Shown piece after piece: positions 6,710 to 14,247 of a stretch of 17,454 nucleotides of DNA; within the stretch, counting starts at the first letter, position 1; every line of letters begins with the position of its first letter. This DNA is from Burkholderiales bacterium (GTDB lineage Bacteria > Pseudomonadota > Gammaproteobacteria > Burkholderiales > Casimicrobiaceae): contig JAIRPA010000057.1 of the NCBI GenBank assembly GCA_031257235.1, forward strand, positions 1 to 17,454. The letters run 5' to 3'. The position numbers were made by a program, and so were the translations under genes. The notes under the pieces were generated by a model. The model did no database searches. It saw only the letters and a program-made list of their open reading frames with translations, and was not told the DNA's origin.

Positions 6710-7744
6710 ATGATTTTTGTGACAGGCGGCGCGGGGTTTATCGGCGCAAATTTTGTATTGAATTGGTTGGCGCGCGGCAAAGAGCCGGTCACCACCCTCG
6801 ATAAATTAACCTACGCCGGCCGAATCGAAAACTTGGCGACGGTTAAAGATCATCCGAACCATACTTTTGTTCAGGCAGACATCAACGACGCGGCAACCTT
6901 GGGCGCGTTACTGCACCGCGATCGCCCGCGTGCCATCATTCATTTCGCGGCGGAAACGCACGTGGATCGATCGATTCAATCGCCCGCCGTGTTTGCCGAA
7001 ACCAATGTGCAAGGCACGTTCAGACTTTTGGAAGCGGCGCGGGGGTATTGGATAACCTTATCGGATGCGGATCGTGAAGCGTTTCGTTTTATTCATATTT
7101 CCACCGATGAAGTGTTTGGATCGCTGACCGCCACCGCGCCCTCGTTTACCGAACAATCGCCTTATGCGCCCAATAGCCCTTACAGTGCCTCCAAAGCCGC
7201 TGCCGATCATTTCGCACGCGCGTATTTTCAAACGTATGGTTTTCCGACGATGATTGTGCGCGGCTCAAATACTTATGGTCCCCGACAATATCCCGAAAAA
7301 CTCATCCCGCGAACGATAGCGCGCGCCTTGCAAGAACAACACGTTCCTATTTACGGCAACGGCAGCAACATTCGGGATTGGTTGTATGTGGATGATTTTT
7401 GCGCGGCGGTCACCGCGGCGTTGGCGCACGGAAAACCGGGCGAGTCTTATAACATCGGCGGCATGAGCGAACGCGCCAACATCGACATCGTGACGTGGAT
7501 ATTAACGAGGCTGGATAAACTTTCGCCGCGCAAGTCCGGTCAATCGTATACGGCGCTTTTGACTTTTGTGGCCAATCGCGCGGGGCATGATTTTCGGTAT
7601 TCGGTCGCCACGTATAAAAGTCAATATCAATTGGGGTGGACACCCCAAACCGCCTTGCCCGCGGGGCTTGCCGCCACGATCGAATGGTTTTTGAATCATC
7701 CGGAGGGGCTTGAGACCGACGATGAAGATGAGGAATGGACTTAA
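6710..7744 (+). CDS. rmlB: dTDP-glucose 4,6-dehydratase RmlB
   Basis: Converts dTDP-glucose to dTDP-4-keto-6-deoxyglucose, the second step of dTDP-L-rhamnose synthesis and of related deoxysugars. The 344-residue extended short-chain dehydrogenase has the NAD-binding GGAGFIG (6-12), HFAAETHVDRSI, the catalytic Thr132-Asp133-Glu134 triad and Tyr158/Lys162 (YSASK), followed by SNTYGPRQYPEKLIP. I chose the ATG at 6710 because CAGGA at 6698-6702 is well spaced for it and the protein then begins MIFVTGGAG as usual. An ATG at 6704 and a TTG at 6650 are also in frame, but the latter lies inside a dispersed repeat. rmlC follows by six bases. Confidence 0.95.
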   Translation: MIFVTGGAGFIGANFVLNWLARGKEPVTTLDKLTYAGRIENLATVKDHPNHTFVQADINDAATLGALLHRDRPRAIIHFAAETHVDRSIQSPAVFAETNVQGTFRLLEAARGYWITLSDADREAFRFIHISTDEVFGSLTATAPSFTEQSPYAPNSPYSASKAAADHFARAYFQTYGFPTMIVRGSNTYGPRQYPEKLIPRTIARALQEQHVPIYGNGSNIRDWLYVDDFCAAVTAALAHGKPGESYNIGGMSERANIDIVTWILTRLDKLSPRKSGQSYTALLTFVANRAGHDFRYSVATYKSQYQLGWTPQTALPAGLAATIEWFLNHPEGLETDDEDEEWT

Positions 7745-7750
7745 AAACGT

Positions 7751-8287
7751 ATGCAAATCACACGAACACTGTTGCCGGACATTATTTTGATCACGCCCGA
7801 TGTTTATCGAGACGCGCGCGGTTATTTTTTTGAAAGTTATAACGAGAAGGTTTATCAAGAAGCAGGCATTGCCGCGCGGTTTGTTCAGACGTGTCATTCG
7901 TATTCCGTGAAAAACACCTTGCGCGGATTACATTATCAAAAACCGCATCCGCAAGGCAAATTGATCGGTGTGGTCAAAGGCGCGATACGCGACTTGGTGG
8001 TTGATGTACGTCGGGCATCGCCCACGTTTGGTCAACATATTGAAATACGATTATCTGACAATCTTCCTCAAATGTTGTGGATCCCCGAAGGGTTTGCGCA
8101 CGGTTTTTTGACCGTCAGTGATGAAGCCCATATTTTGTATCAAGTCACCGATTTTTATTTTCCGAAAGACGAGCGTGTTCTTTTATGGAACGATCCCGCT
8201 TTGGGCATCCCTTGGAACATCGCCGATCCGATTCTTTCCGACAAAGATAAAAACGGAACGCTTTTATCGGCTCTGGAAACGTATTGA
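7751..8287 (+). CDS. rmlC: dTDP-4-dehydrorhamnose 3,5-epimerase RmlC
   Basis: Cupin-fold epimerase acting on the product of RmlB to give dTDP-4-keto-L-rhamnose. The 178 residues show the conserved LRGLHYQ block with the catalytic His61, the conserved Lys72-containing QGKLIGVVKG strand, and WIPEGFAHGFL with His117. The usual FVQDNHS substrate-binding motif reads FVQTCHS here (44-50), so the Asn normally at this place is Cys48. The gene lies six bases after rmlB, evidently in one operon. Neither rmlA nor rmlD is in the window. It ends seven bases from the convergent proA stop, with no visible terminator between them. Confidence 0.93.
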   Translation: MQITRTLLPDIILITPDVYRDARGYFFESYNEKVYQEAGIAARFVQTCHSYSVKNTLRGLHYQKPHPQGKLIGVVKGAIRDLVVDVRRASPTFGQHIEIRLSDNLPQMLWIPEGFAHGFLTVSDEAHILYQVTDFYFPKDERVLLWNDPALGIPWNIADPILSDKDKNGTLLSALETY

Positions 8288-8294
8288 TTTTTCT

Positions 8295-9563
8295 TTATAC
8301 CCGAATCTGCCCGCTGCCCAACACAATCCACTTTTGAGTCGTCAATCCTTCCAGCCCGACCGGACCCCGCGCATGGAGTTTATTGGTCGAGATGCCGATT
8401 TCCGCGCCCAACCCATATTCAAACCCGTCCGCAAACCGTGTGGAGGCATTCACCATCACCGAGCTTGAATCGACTTCACGCAAGAACCGTTGTGCCAAAG
8501 TATCGTTTTCGGTGACGATGGCGTCCGTATGATGTGACCCATAAGTATGGATGTGATCCAGCGCGTCGTCGAAGGAATCCACAATTTTGATCGACACAAT
8601 CGGCGCGGAATATTCGGTTCGCCAATCTTCTTCCGTGGCTTCTTTCATTGAAGGAAAAATCGCACGCGAACGCGGACAACCGCGCATCTCCACCCCTTTT
8701 TGTTCATAAATACTACATAAGGGAGGCAATACTTTTTCGGCTATCGAGCGATGAACCAATAAGGTTTCCATCGTGTTGCAGGGGGCGTAACGTTGCGTTT
8801 TCGCGTTATCCGCAATGATCACGGCGCGGTCAACATCGGCAGATTCGTCAACATAAACATGGCAAATACCGTCTAAATGTTTGATGACCGGCACTTTGGC
8901 TTCAAGGCTGATGCGTTCAATCAAACTTTTCCCGCCGCGCGGGATGATCACATCAAGGTGAGTCTCGTCTTGGATCATCAAACGCACGGCGTCTCGATCC
9001 GGTGTTTCAATCAATTGCACAATGTCTGTCGGCAAATGCGCCGCAATCAAACCCTGATGCACACATTCTAATATTGCACGATTCGAGCGAAGGGACTCAG
9101 AGCCGCCGCGCAAGATGACCGCGTTGCCGGCTTTAAGACACAAGCCGGCGGCGTCTGCCGTTACATTCGGGCGCGCTTCGTAAATCATCCCGATCACGCC
9201 CAGCGGCACACGCATCTTGCCGACTTTAATCCCCGACGGGCGTTCCGATAAGTTTGAGACCTCGCCAACCGGATCGGGCAACGCCGCAATTTGGGTTAAA
9301 CCTTCCGCCATCAATGTCAGGGTTTTGTGCGTCAAGGTCAAGCGATCAATAAACGCCGCGTCCATGCCTTTCTCTTGGGCAAGACGAATGTCCTCTTGAT
9401 TGGCGGCAAAAAGCGCGTCTTGATTGCTGATGATTGCCTTGGCCATCGCCGACAAAGCAAGGTTTTTAGCTTCTGTGGAGGCGCGGGCAATGACGGGAGA
9501 CGCCTTTCTCGCGGACGCCCCGATTTGATTCATGTATTCGGAAACAAGAAGTGAGTTTTGCAT
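8295..9563 (-). CDS. proA: Gamma-glutamyl phosphate reductase ProA
   Basis: Second enzyme of proline synthesis: NADPH-dependent reduction of gamma-glutamyl phosphate to glutamate semialdehyde. The 422-residue protein is full length and carries GMIYEARPNVTADAAG (125-140), LRGGSE (151-156), IPRGGKSLIE (207-216) and the catalytic Cys262 in RYAPCNTMET. It is the last gene of the minus-strand block, starting only 6 bases after the stop of the remnant ORF at 9570-10109. No strong Shine-Dalgarno sequence precedes the ATG, so translation may depend on coupling to that ORF. proB is not in the window. Confidence 0.97.
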   Translation of the reverse strand: MQNSLLVSEYMNQIGASARKASPVIARASTEAKNLALSAMAKAIISNQDALFAANQEDIRLAQEKGMDAAFIDRLTLTHKTLTLMAEGLTQIAALPDPVGEVSNLSERPSGIKVGKMRVPLGVIGMIYEARPNVTADAAGLCLKAGNAVILRGGSESLRSNRAILECVHQGLIAAHLPTDIVQLIETPDRDAVRLMIQDETHLDVIIPRGGKSLIERISLEAKVPVIKHLDGICHVYVDESADVDRAVIIADNAKTQRYAPCNTMETLLVHRSIAEKVLPPLCSIYEQKGVEMRGCPRSRAIFPSMKEATEEDWRTEYSAPIVSIKIVDSFDDALDHIHTYGSHHTDAIVTENDTLAQRFLREVDSSSVMVNASTRFADGFEYGLGAEIGISTNKLHARGPVGLEGLTTQKWIVLGSGQIRV

Positions 9564-9569
9564 GGTGTG

Positions 9570-10109
9570 TTATGTGGGAAGTTTGGTTTGTCTGGGGGTT
9601 AATTGATAACGCCGCGTTTTTCTCTCTCCTTTTGTTTCAAGAGCGTTTTTATCGGTGAGTTTGCGCAGTAGCCGTTTGGTTGTTGATTCCGACATTCCCG
9701 TACATTTTCGTGCGTCGGCATTTGTCACATAGCCTTGGTTTTCAAAAAGAGGTAACAAAGCAAGCAAAAAAGCCTCTTCGTTATCGGTCAGTTTATCGGT
9801 CAGTTTATCGGTCAGTTTTGTCCTGTTTTTGACAACGTTTCCCCGCGTGTTGTTTGATTTGTTTTTGATCAGAGTAGCATTTGCTTCTAAGCGCGCTTTT
9901 ATTATTCCTCTGACGACTAGAGGACGCTCAAACGTTACCACAAAAAAACCGGAAGCGTCGGAAAAATCAAACCTCGGCTCACTAACCTTTGCTTTTTGTG
10001 TCTGAATTCTCATAAGGTTAATTCCTAAACCCGCCTCTTCAACGTAGCGAATACGGTGAAGCAAGCTGACAATGCCGGAATTTCGTGTAAGGGGATGAAG
10101 CACGACCAT
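9570..10109 (-). pseudogene. C-terminal remnant of an AlbA/HATPase_c_4-type protein with winged helix
   Basis: This 179-residue frame starts at an ATG 11 bases after the moeA stop. Residues 5-60 (HPLTRNSGIVSLLHRI, RYVEEAGLGINLM, then EPRFDF and GFFVVTF) look like the RNPxxxxxLxxxGYVExxGSGIxRM to FRVTL region of the C-terminal HATPase_c_4 (AlbA_2-associated, schlafen-like) proteins. Residues 112-170 look like the winged-helix domain often at their C-terminus (GYVTNADARKCTGMSESTTK). Between them lies a KLTD tetrapeptide repeated three times. The N-terminal AlbA-like domain is absent, because upstream lies intact moeA. I read it as a truncated remnant, but the intact frame and tight spacing mean it could still be expressed as a small DNA-binding protein. 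A longer frame to 10511 only shadows moeA. Confidence 0.65.
9784..9819. repeat. 12-bp tandem repeat, three copies, encoding KLTD
   Basis: The unit ATCGGTCAGTTT is repeated about three times without change and in frame, giving KLTDKLTDKLTD in the minus-strand remnant. It separates the HATPase-like part from the winged helix. A 12-bp in-frame unit can change copy number by slippage without breaking the frame. Confidence 0.9.
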
Positions 10110-10120
10110 TTTGATCAAAC

Positions 10121-11380
10121 CTATATCGGCAGTATTTCCACTGTCGCGCCTTCGGGTAATGCGCCGCAATCTTGCGGCAGGACAATAAAACAATTGGCGC
10201 GCGCCATCGAGGACAAAATCCCGGAGCCTTGTTCGGCGTCCGGCGTGACGACGGTTTTGCCGTCTCGCGTTTCGCAAAAGCCGCGCTGAAATTCGGTGCG
10301 CCCTTTCGCCTTTTTGGTGCCGCGCGTTAAAGTGGCGTGAAACGTCAAAGGCGGCACAAGGGTTTGCCCTTGTAAGATCAAAAGCGCGTCGCGCACAAAT
10401 TGCGTGAAGGTGACGACGGCGGAAACCGGGTTGCCCGGCAGCCCGAAAAAAACCGCGTTGTCGATCACACCAAACGCGAGCGGACGCCCCGGTTTCATGG
10501 CAATCCGCCAAAACAAAATTTCGCCGCGCGCTTTTAACGCGGTTTTAATATAATCCGCGTCGCCCACCGAAACGCCGCCGATGGTCATCACCACATCGGC
10601 GTTTTTGGCGGCGACGAATAATTTCTCTTCGAGTTTTTGAACATCGTCGGGAGCCGTGCCCAAGTCGATGGCGATGAAGTTATTTTCCGTTAAAAGGGCG
10701 TCGAGCGCATAGCGGTTACTGTCGTAAATTTTGCCGAATTGAAGCGGCGCGCCGATAGGCGTTAATTCGTCCCCGTTAGAAAAAAACGCGACGCGCAATT
10801 TTCGATAGACCGACACCTCGGTGATTCCCAAAGACGCCAACATGCCGATCATCGGCGCGGTGATGCGAACGCCCGCGCGAAAAACCGTGTCGCCTTTTTT
10901 GATGTCCTCGCCGGCGCGCCGACAATTTTGTCCTGATGCCGAAACCGCGCCGGCTTCAATACGCACCGTGCCGTTTTCTTCCGTGGTTCTTTCCTGCATG
11001 ACGACCGTGTCCGCGCCTTCGGGAATCGTCGCGCCGGTCATGATGCGCGCGCATTCCCCGGCGTTGAGTTTGCCCTCAAAAGGATGACCCGCAAACGAGG
11101 CGCCGACACGTGTCAACGAGGTTGATGCGTTGGGGTGAAGATCGGCAAAAAGAAGGGCGTAACCGTCCATGGCCGAGTTATCAAAAGAAGGCACGTTGAT
11201 CGGCGAGACGATCGGCTCTGCCAACACGCGGTGTAACGCACACTTTAAGGCAACGCGCTCGACGCCGCAGACGGGCGACAAGGTTTGTCGGATGAAAGCG
11301 CGCGCTTTTTCAACCGGCATGGAGTTGGGATCATAATCTTCGGCGGCGGCAAGCGTGGATAAGGTTTCTAATGTATTCAT
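10121..11380 (-). CDS. moeA: Molybdopterin molybdenumtransferase MoeA
   Basis: Inserts molybdate into adenylylated molybdopterin to give molybdenum cofactor. The 419-residue protein shows PSFDNSAMDGYAL (64-76), GECARIMTGATIPEGADTVV, SNGDEL, GGVSVGDADYIKTAL and GLPGNPVSA, then a typical domain IV ending in VEILPI. I chose the ATG at 11380 because AAAGGA lies seven bases upstream. A TTG at 11410 would add ten residues that begin just after the upstream gene and have no ribosome-binding site. No other molybdenum cofactor gene is adjacent, so the grouping with proA and a CNNM protein looks like a housekeeping cluster of convenience. Confidence 0.95.
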   Translation of the reverse strand: MNTLETLSTLAAAEDYDPNSMPVEKARAFIRQTLSPVCGVERVALKCALHRVLAEPIVSPINVPSFDNSAMDGYALLFADLHPNASTSLTRVGASFAGHPFEGKLNAGECARIMTGATIPEGADTVVMQERTTEENGTVRIEAGAVSASGQNCRRAGEDIKKGDTVFRAGVRITAPMIGMLASLGITEVSVYRKLRVAFFSNGDELTPIGAPLQFGKIYDSNRYALDALLTENNFIAIDLGTAPDDVQKLEEKLFVAAKNADVVMTIGGVSVGDADYIKTALKARGEILFWRIAMKPGRPLAFGVIDNAVFFGLPGNPVSAVVTFTQFVRDALLILQGQTLVPPLTFHATLTRGTKKAKGRTEFQRGFCETRDGKTVVTPDAEQGSGILSSMARANCFIVLPQDCGALPEGATVEILPI

Positions 11381-11415
11381 GGCAAAATCCTTTAAGTCAT
11401 CATTGTTCAAAAGTC

Positions 11416-12720
11416 TTATATCGTTTCACGCGGCGCTTTCGGAATCACACGCACGGTAATGATGCGCGGACCTTTCATCTGTTTTGCTTCAATATCGAAT
11501 TGATGAAAAGAAACCCGCGCGCCTTCTTTGGGGACATCGTTTAAGCGTTGCATGATTAAGCCGCCGACAGAATCCACGCCCGTTTCTTCAATATCAATGC
11601 CGAGCGCCTGCTCCAACGAAAAAATAGAAAGACTGCCTTTGCCGATTAAAGAACCGTCGGGCAGTTTTGTCCATTCGTGGCGGGGTTGCTTGAATTCGTC
11701 GTGAATCTCGCCTACCAAGGCACTCAATAAATTGTCTAGGGTGATGAATCCGAGCGGACGCCCTTGTTGGGTCGTCACCACCGTAAAATGCGGCGCGCCG
11801 GAACGAAAACGTCGGAAAAGCTCGGTGGCCGGCAAATGGGTGGAAATCGGTTCTATCGGACGGGCAAGCGAGCGAAGAGAAAAGGGCGCTTTGTTGCGCG
11901 TGGCGGAAAAAGCGTCTTTGACGTGAATGATCCCGATGACCTTGCCTTCGCGGTCAAGCAAAGGGTAACGCGAAAAACGCGATTGAATCATTTTGGCGAT
12001 GTTGGTGTCGGTGTCTTCCGTTTCGGAAAGCCATACCATTTCGTTGGCAGGGCGCATTAAGTCGCCGACATCCAAGTCGCCGAAATCCAAGGCTTGCGCC
12101 AACACGTGCCATTCATCTTTGGAAAAACGATTGTTGAGTCGATTACCGCGCAAAATCATTTTTAATTCTTCGGTGGCGTATTCACTGTCTTGTTGCTTGG
12201 CAAGGTCAAGCCCCATGAGGCGTAACAACGCGCCCGCGCTGTGATTCAAAAACCAAATCGCCGGAAACATCATCCAATAAAAGGCGTAAAGCAAAGGTGC
12301 TGTCCAGATGCCGATTTTTTCGGCTTGACGAATCGCCAACGATTTGGGCGCCTGTTCGCCCGCCACAATGTGCAGGTAAGAAATCAGCGAAAACGCGATG
12401 AAAAATGAAACGCCGTGCAAAACACTTTCGTTTTCGATGCCCAGCGCGGTGAGTGGAGCCACCAAAATGCGCGCAAAAGCCGGTTCGCCGATCCAGCCCA
12501 AACCCAAAGACGCCGCCGTGATGCCCAGCTGACAAGCGGATAAATAGGCGTCCGGATCAAGATGAACTTTTAAAAGGATGCGTCCGCGCCAACCGTATTG
12601 TTTGGCGATGGTTTGAACGCGCGTGCGGCGCAGTTTGACCAGCCCAAATTCGGCGGCAACAAAATAGCCGTTTAGCGCGATCAACGCGAAAGCGGCAAGA
12701 ATCATCATCAGGTTAGACAA
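11416..12720 (-). CDS. CNNM/CBS-domain membrane protein (hemolysin C / CorB-type)
   Basis: Inner-membrane protein of 434 residues in the family often named hemolysin or TlyC-like, and related to magnesium/cobalt exporters of the CorB/CNNM type. Domains in order: a CNNM (DUF21) transmembrane domain (about 1-190) with LNGYFVAAEF, ITAASLGLGWIGEP and VAGEQAPKSLAIR; a cytoplasmic CBS pair (about 205-330); and a CorC_HlyC-type C-terminal domain (about 345-430). The frame opens with a TTG at 12720; ATGs at 12708 and 12705 are alternatives that still fit the first helix. It is first in the minus-strand block, five to 35 bases before moeA depending on the moeA start. Substrate is not proven by sequence. 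Confidence 0.88.
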   Translation of the reverse strand: MSNLMMILAAFALIALNGYFVAAEFGLVKLRRTRVQTIAKQYGWRGRILLKVHLDPDAYLSACQLGITAASLGLGWIGEPAFARILVAPLTALGIENESVLHGVSFFIAFSLISYLHIVAGEQAPKSLAIRQAEKIGIWTAPLLYAFYWMMFPAIWFLNHSAGALLRLMGLDLAKQQDSEYATEELKMILRGNRLNNRFSKDEWHVLAQALDFGDLDVGDLMRPANEMVWLSETEDTDTNIAKMIQSRFSRYPLLDREGKVIGIIHVKDAFSATRNKAPFSLRSLARPIEPISTHLPATELFRRFRSGAPHFTVVTTQQGRPLGFITLDNLLSALVGEIHDEFKQPRHEWTKLPDGSLIGKGSLSIFSLEQALGIDIEETGVDSVGGLIMQRLNDVPKEGARVSFHQFDIEAKQMKGPRIITVRVIPKAPRETI

Positions 12721-12802
12721 CGTACACTCAAAATAGAATAAAGGTTGAAGTGTATCATTGCGTTTCGGAAATCAGGAATCAGAGGTCAGGGATCAGGAAT
12801 CC

Positions 12803-12829
12803 GGGGTTCGGCAAAAAGTAAACCCCTAC
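12803..12829 (-). repeat. 27-bp repeat, inverted partner of 14221-14247
   Basis: These 27 bases (GGGGTTCGGC ... ACCCCTAC) are the exact reverse complement of 14221-14247. The two copies point toward each other across ygfZ. A 19-base part (GGGGTTCGGCAAAAAGTAA on this strand) also occurs, reverse-complemented, at 6643-6661. Confidence 0.9.
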
Positions 12830-12849
12830 TTTTTGCCAGCATAAATTTC

Positions 12850-12883
12850 CAAAAAATCGCGGGGGGACCCCGACGATTTTTTG
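12850..12883. repeat. Strong A-tract/T-tract hairpin between divergent genes
   Basis: CAAAAAATCG pairs with CGATTTTTTG, and inside it CGGGG pairs with CCCCG around a GGA loop with one bulged A, giving about 15 bp. It has the form of a bidirectional intrinsic terminator, yet the flanking genes run away from it, so no transcript should need ending here. It is more likely part of the intergenic repeat element. Confidence 0.75.
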
Positions 12884-13056
12884 TAAAAAGGGCGCAAGCG
12901 GGCGAGGCAAGCCACGCCCTACATTCGGGACGCTGTGGACAGCGTCCCGTACGTCTGACCCCTGATTCCTGACTTCTGATCCCTGAAACCCAATCCGGTT
13001 TTATCGCGATTTTTTGGAAAATCCAAAACGACAAAAAGTTGGAGATAGGTTTAAAA

Positions 13057-14130
13057 ATGTCATCAAATTCGGTTAATTTATTGGAAAACATCCCTAACGC
13101 CGCTCATCTCGGCGACTATTCGTCGGAATGCGCGGCATTTGACGGCTCGGCGTGTCTGTGTGCCGTCGGCAAGGTCGGCGTGCTTTCCTTCACCGGCGAG
13201 GATGCCGCCGTTTTTCTTCACAATCAGTTTTCGACCAACATTAAAGGTTTAAAGGTCGGGGAAGGGCAACACACCACGTATAACCTGCCCAACGGGCGGA
13301 TGTTGGCGACGCTTTTTGTAGGGCGCGAGCCGGCGAAAGAAGAGGACAAGCCCCCGGTTTTTTTATCGGTGCTGTCTTATGATTTAGCCGAGACGATTCA
13401 AAAAAGGCTCTCAAAATACGTGTTGCGTTCTAAAGTTTCCATTGAAAACGTGAGCGACCACTTCACCGCGTTTGGCTTATGCGGCGCTAAAACCCAAGAA
13501 TTAGCGGGGACTCTTGCCGGAAAATCGCTTAACTTGCACGAAGTTTATTGTCATGAGGAAGACGGGGCGAAGACCCGCGCCATTGGCTTATCAAAATCCC
13601 GCGTTTTATTTTTAGTCCCTGACGATCGCGCGCCGGCGTTTTGGAATAACGGCACAAGGCATGCCCGACCTGCCGGCAAAATGCTTTGGGAACGCGCGGC
13701 GATTTTGGACGGCATTCCCGCCATCATGCTTGCCACCTCTGAAAAACTGATCCCGCAGGAAACCAATTGGGACATTTTAGGCGGGCTTGATTTTCAAAAA
13801 GGGTGTTACCCGGGGCAGGAAATCATCGCGCGGATGCGTTACCTCGGCAAACTCAAAACGCGGCTTTTTCTTGCGCGCCTGCCGGACGGCGGTGAATCGG
13901 AGTCGATTTTTCCCGGCGCGCCGCTTTATTCGCCGATGTTTGGCGAGCAAAGTTGCGGGATGGTGGTCAACGTGGCGGCGGATGAAAATGGATATGTGAT
14001 GCTGGTCGCGTTACAAACCGCCGCCCAATCGGGGGAGGTTTTTTTGGATTTAGCAAAAAACCATAGGGGCACCCTGATGGTTTTTGCGGAAAAGGCGAGA
14101 AAAGCGGATTGCGGATCAAGTCCGCAATGA
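13057..14130 (+). CDS. ygfZ: Folate-binding Fe-S/tRNA modification protein YgfZ
   Basis: GcvT-related, tetrahydrofolate-binding protein that aids iron-sulfur enzymes such as MiaB. The 357 residues show the N-terminal GKVGVLSFTGEDA and HNQFSTNIKGL segment, the NLPNGRMLATLFV strand, and the diagnostic KGCYPGQE motif (248-255) with the conserved Cys250, followed by IIARMRYLGKLKTRLF. I chose the ATG at 13057 because GGAGATAGG lies seven bases upstream; an in-frame TTG at 13039 falls before this site. The last residues (ADCGSSPQ) and the TGA are encoded by the 21-bp dispersed hairpin repeat, so the natural C-terminus has been replaced or extended by repeat DNA. Confidence 0.93.
   Translation: MSSNSVNLLENIPNAAHLGDYSSECAAFDGSACLCAVGKVGVLSFTGEDAAVFLHNQFSTNIKGLKVGEGQHTTYNLPNGRMLATLFVGREPAKEEDKPPVFLSVLSYDLAETIQKRLSKYVLRSKVSIENVSDHFTAFGLCGAKTQELAGTLAGKSLNLHEVYCHEEDGAKTRAIGLSKSRVLFLVPDDRAPAFWNNGTRHARPAGKMLWERAAILDGIPAIMLATSEKLIPQETNWDILGGLDFQKGCYPGQEIIARMRYLGKLKTRLFLARLPDGGESESIFPGAPLYSPMFGEQSCGMVVNVAADENGYVMLVALQTAAQSGEVFLDLAKNHRGTLMVFAEKARKADCGSSPQ
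14108..14128. repeat. Dispersed 21-bp hairpin repeat, copy 3, inside the ygfZ 3' end
   Basis: ATTGCGGA/TCCGCAAT around TCAAG, identical to copies 1 and 2. Here it overlaps the end of ygfZ: it encodes the last residues, and its final T starts the TGA stop codon. Confidence 0.92.
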
Positions 14131-14144
14131 CGCAGCCTTTCCCA

Positions 14145-14178
14145 CCAAAAAGTATCCGGCTTTGCCGGTGCTTTTTGG
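14145..14178. terminator. Probable terminator of ygfZ
   Basis: CCAAAAAG (14145-14152) pairs with CTTTTTGG (14171-14178), and within it CCGGC pairs with GCCGG around TTT. It starts 15 bases after the ygfZ stop. The T-run is part of the 3' arm, as in bidirectional terminators. It also belongs to the window's family of A-tract hairpins, so its role as terminator is inferred from position. Confidence 0.55.
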
Positions 14179-14220
14179 GTAACTTCAACCGGCAAAAAGT
14201 ACTACTTTTTGCTGTCGAGT

Positions 14221-14247
14221 GTAGGGGTTTACTTTTTGCCGAACCCC
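14221..14247 (+). repeat. 27-bp repeat, inverted partner of 12803-12829
   Basis: Starts GTAGGGGTTT and ends TTGCCGAACCCC. It is the exact reverse complement of 12803-12829, and its last 19 bases match 6643-6661 in the same orientation. In each place a degenerate CTGAT-type tract adjoins it. Confidence 0.9.

Larger units (their letters stand above)
12721..13056. repeat. Spacer between divergent genes filled with palindromic modules
   Basis: No gene is supported in this spacer. It is framed by degenerate CTGATTCCTGA-type repeats in opposite orientations (12770-12802 and 12953-12990). Between them are GGCAAAAAGTA/TACTTTTTGCC (12810-12837), a strong A-tract hairpin (12850-12883), GGGCGxGGC/GCCxCGCCC (12900-12919) and GGGACGCTGT/ACAGCGTCCC (12927-12948). 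The outward symmetry suggests a composite non-coding element about 220 bases long. Promoters for both divergent genes must lie in the outer parts. GGAGATAGG at 13041-13049 is the ygfZ ribosome-binding site. Confidence 0.75.

Noticed and set aside
10110..10511. Longer minus-strand frame leading into the HATPase-type remnant
   Set aside because: It overlaps the well-supported 3' end of moeA on the same strand in another frame and has shadow-like Arg-rich composition.
12745..13091. ORFs on both strands in the spacer before ygfZ
   Set aside because: Built of repeat sequence (for example RGQGSGIRG from the CTGAT tract); no start signal and no conserved domain.
13926..14195. Minus-strand ORFs over the ygfZ 3' end
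   Set aside because: They are antisense shadow of ygfZ plus the translated 21-bp repeat.
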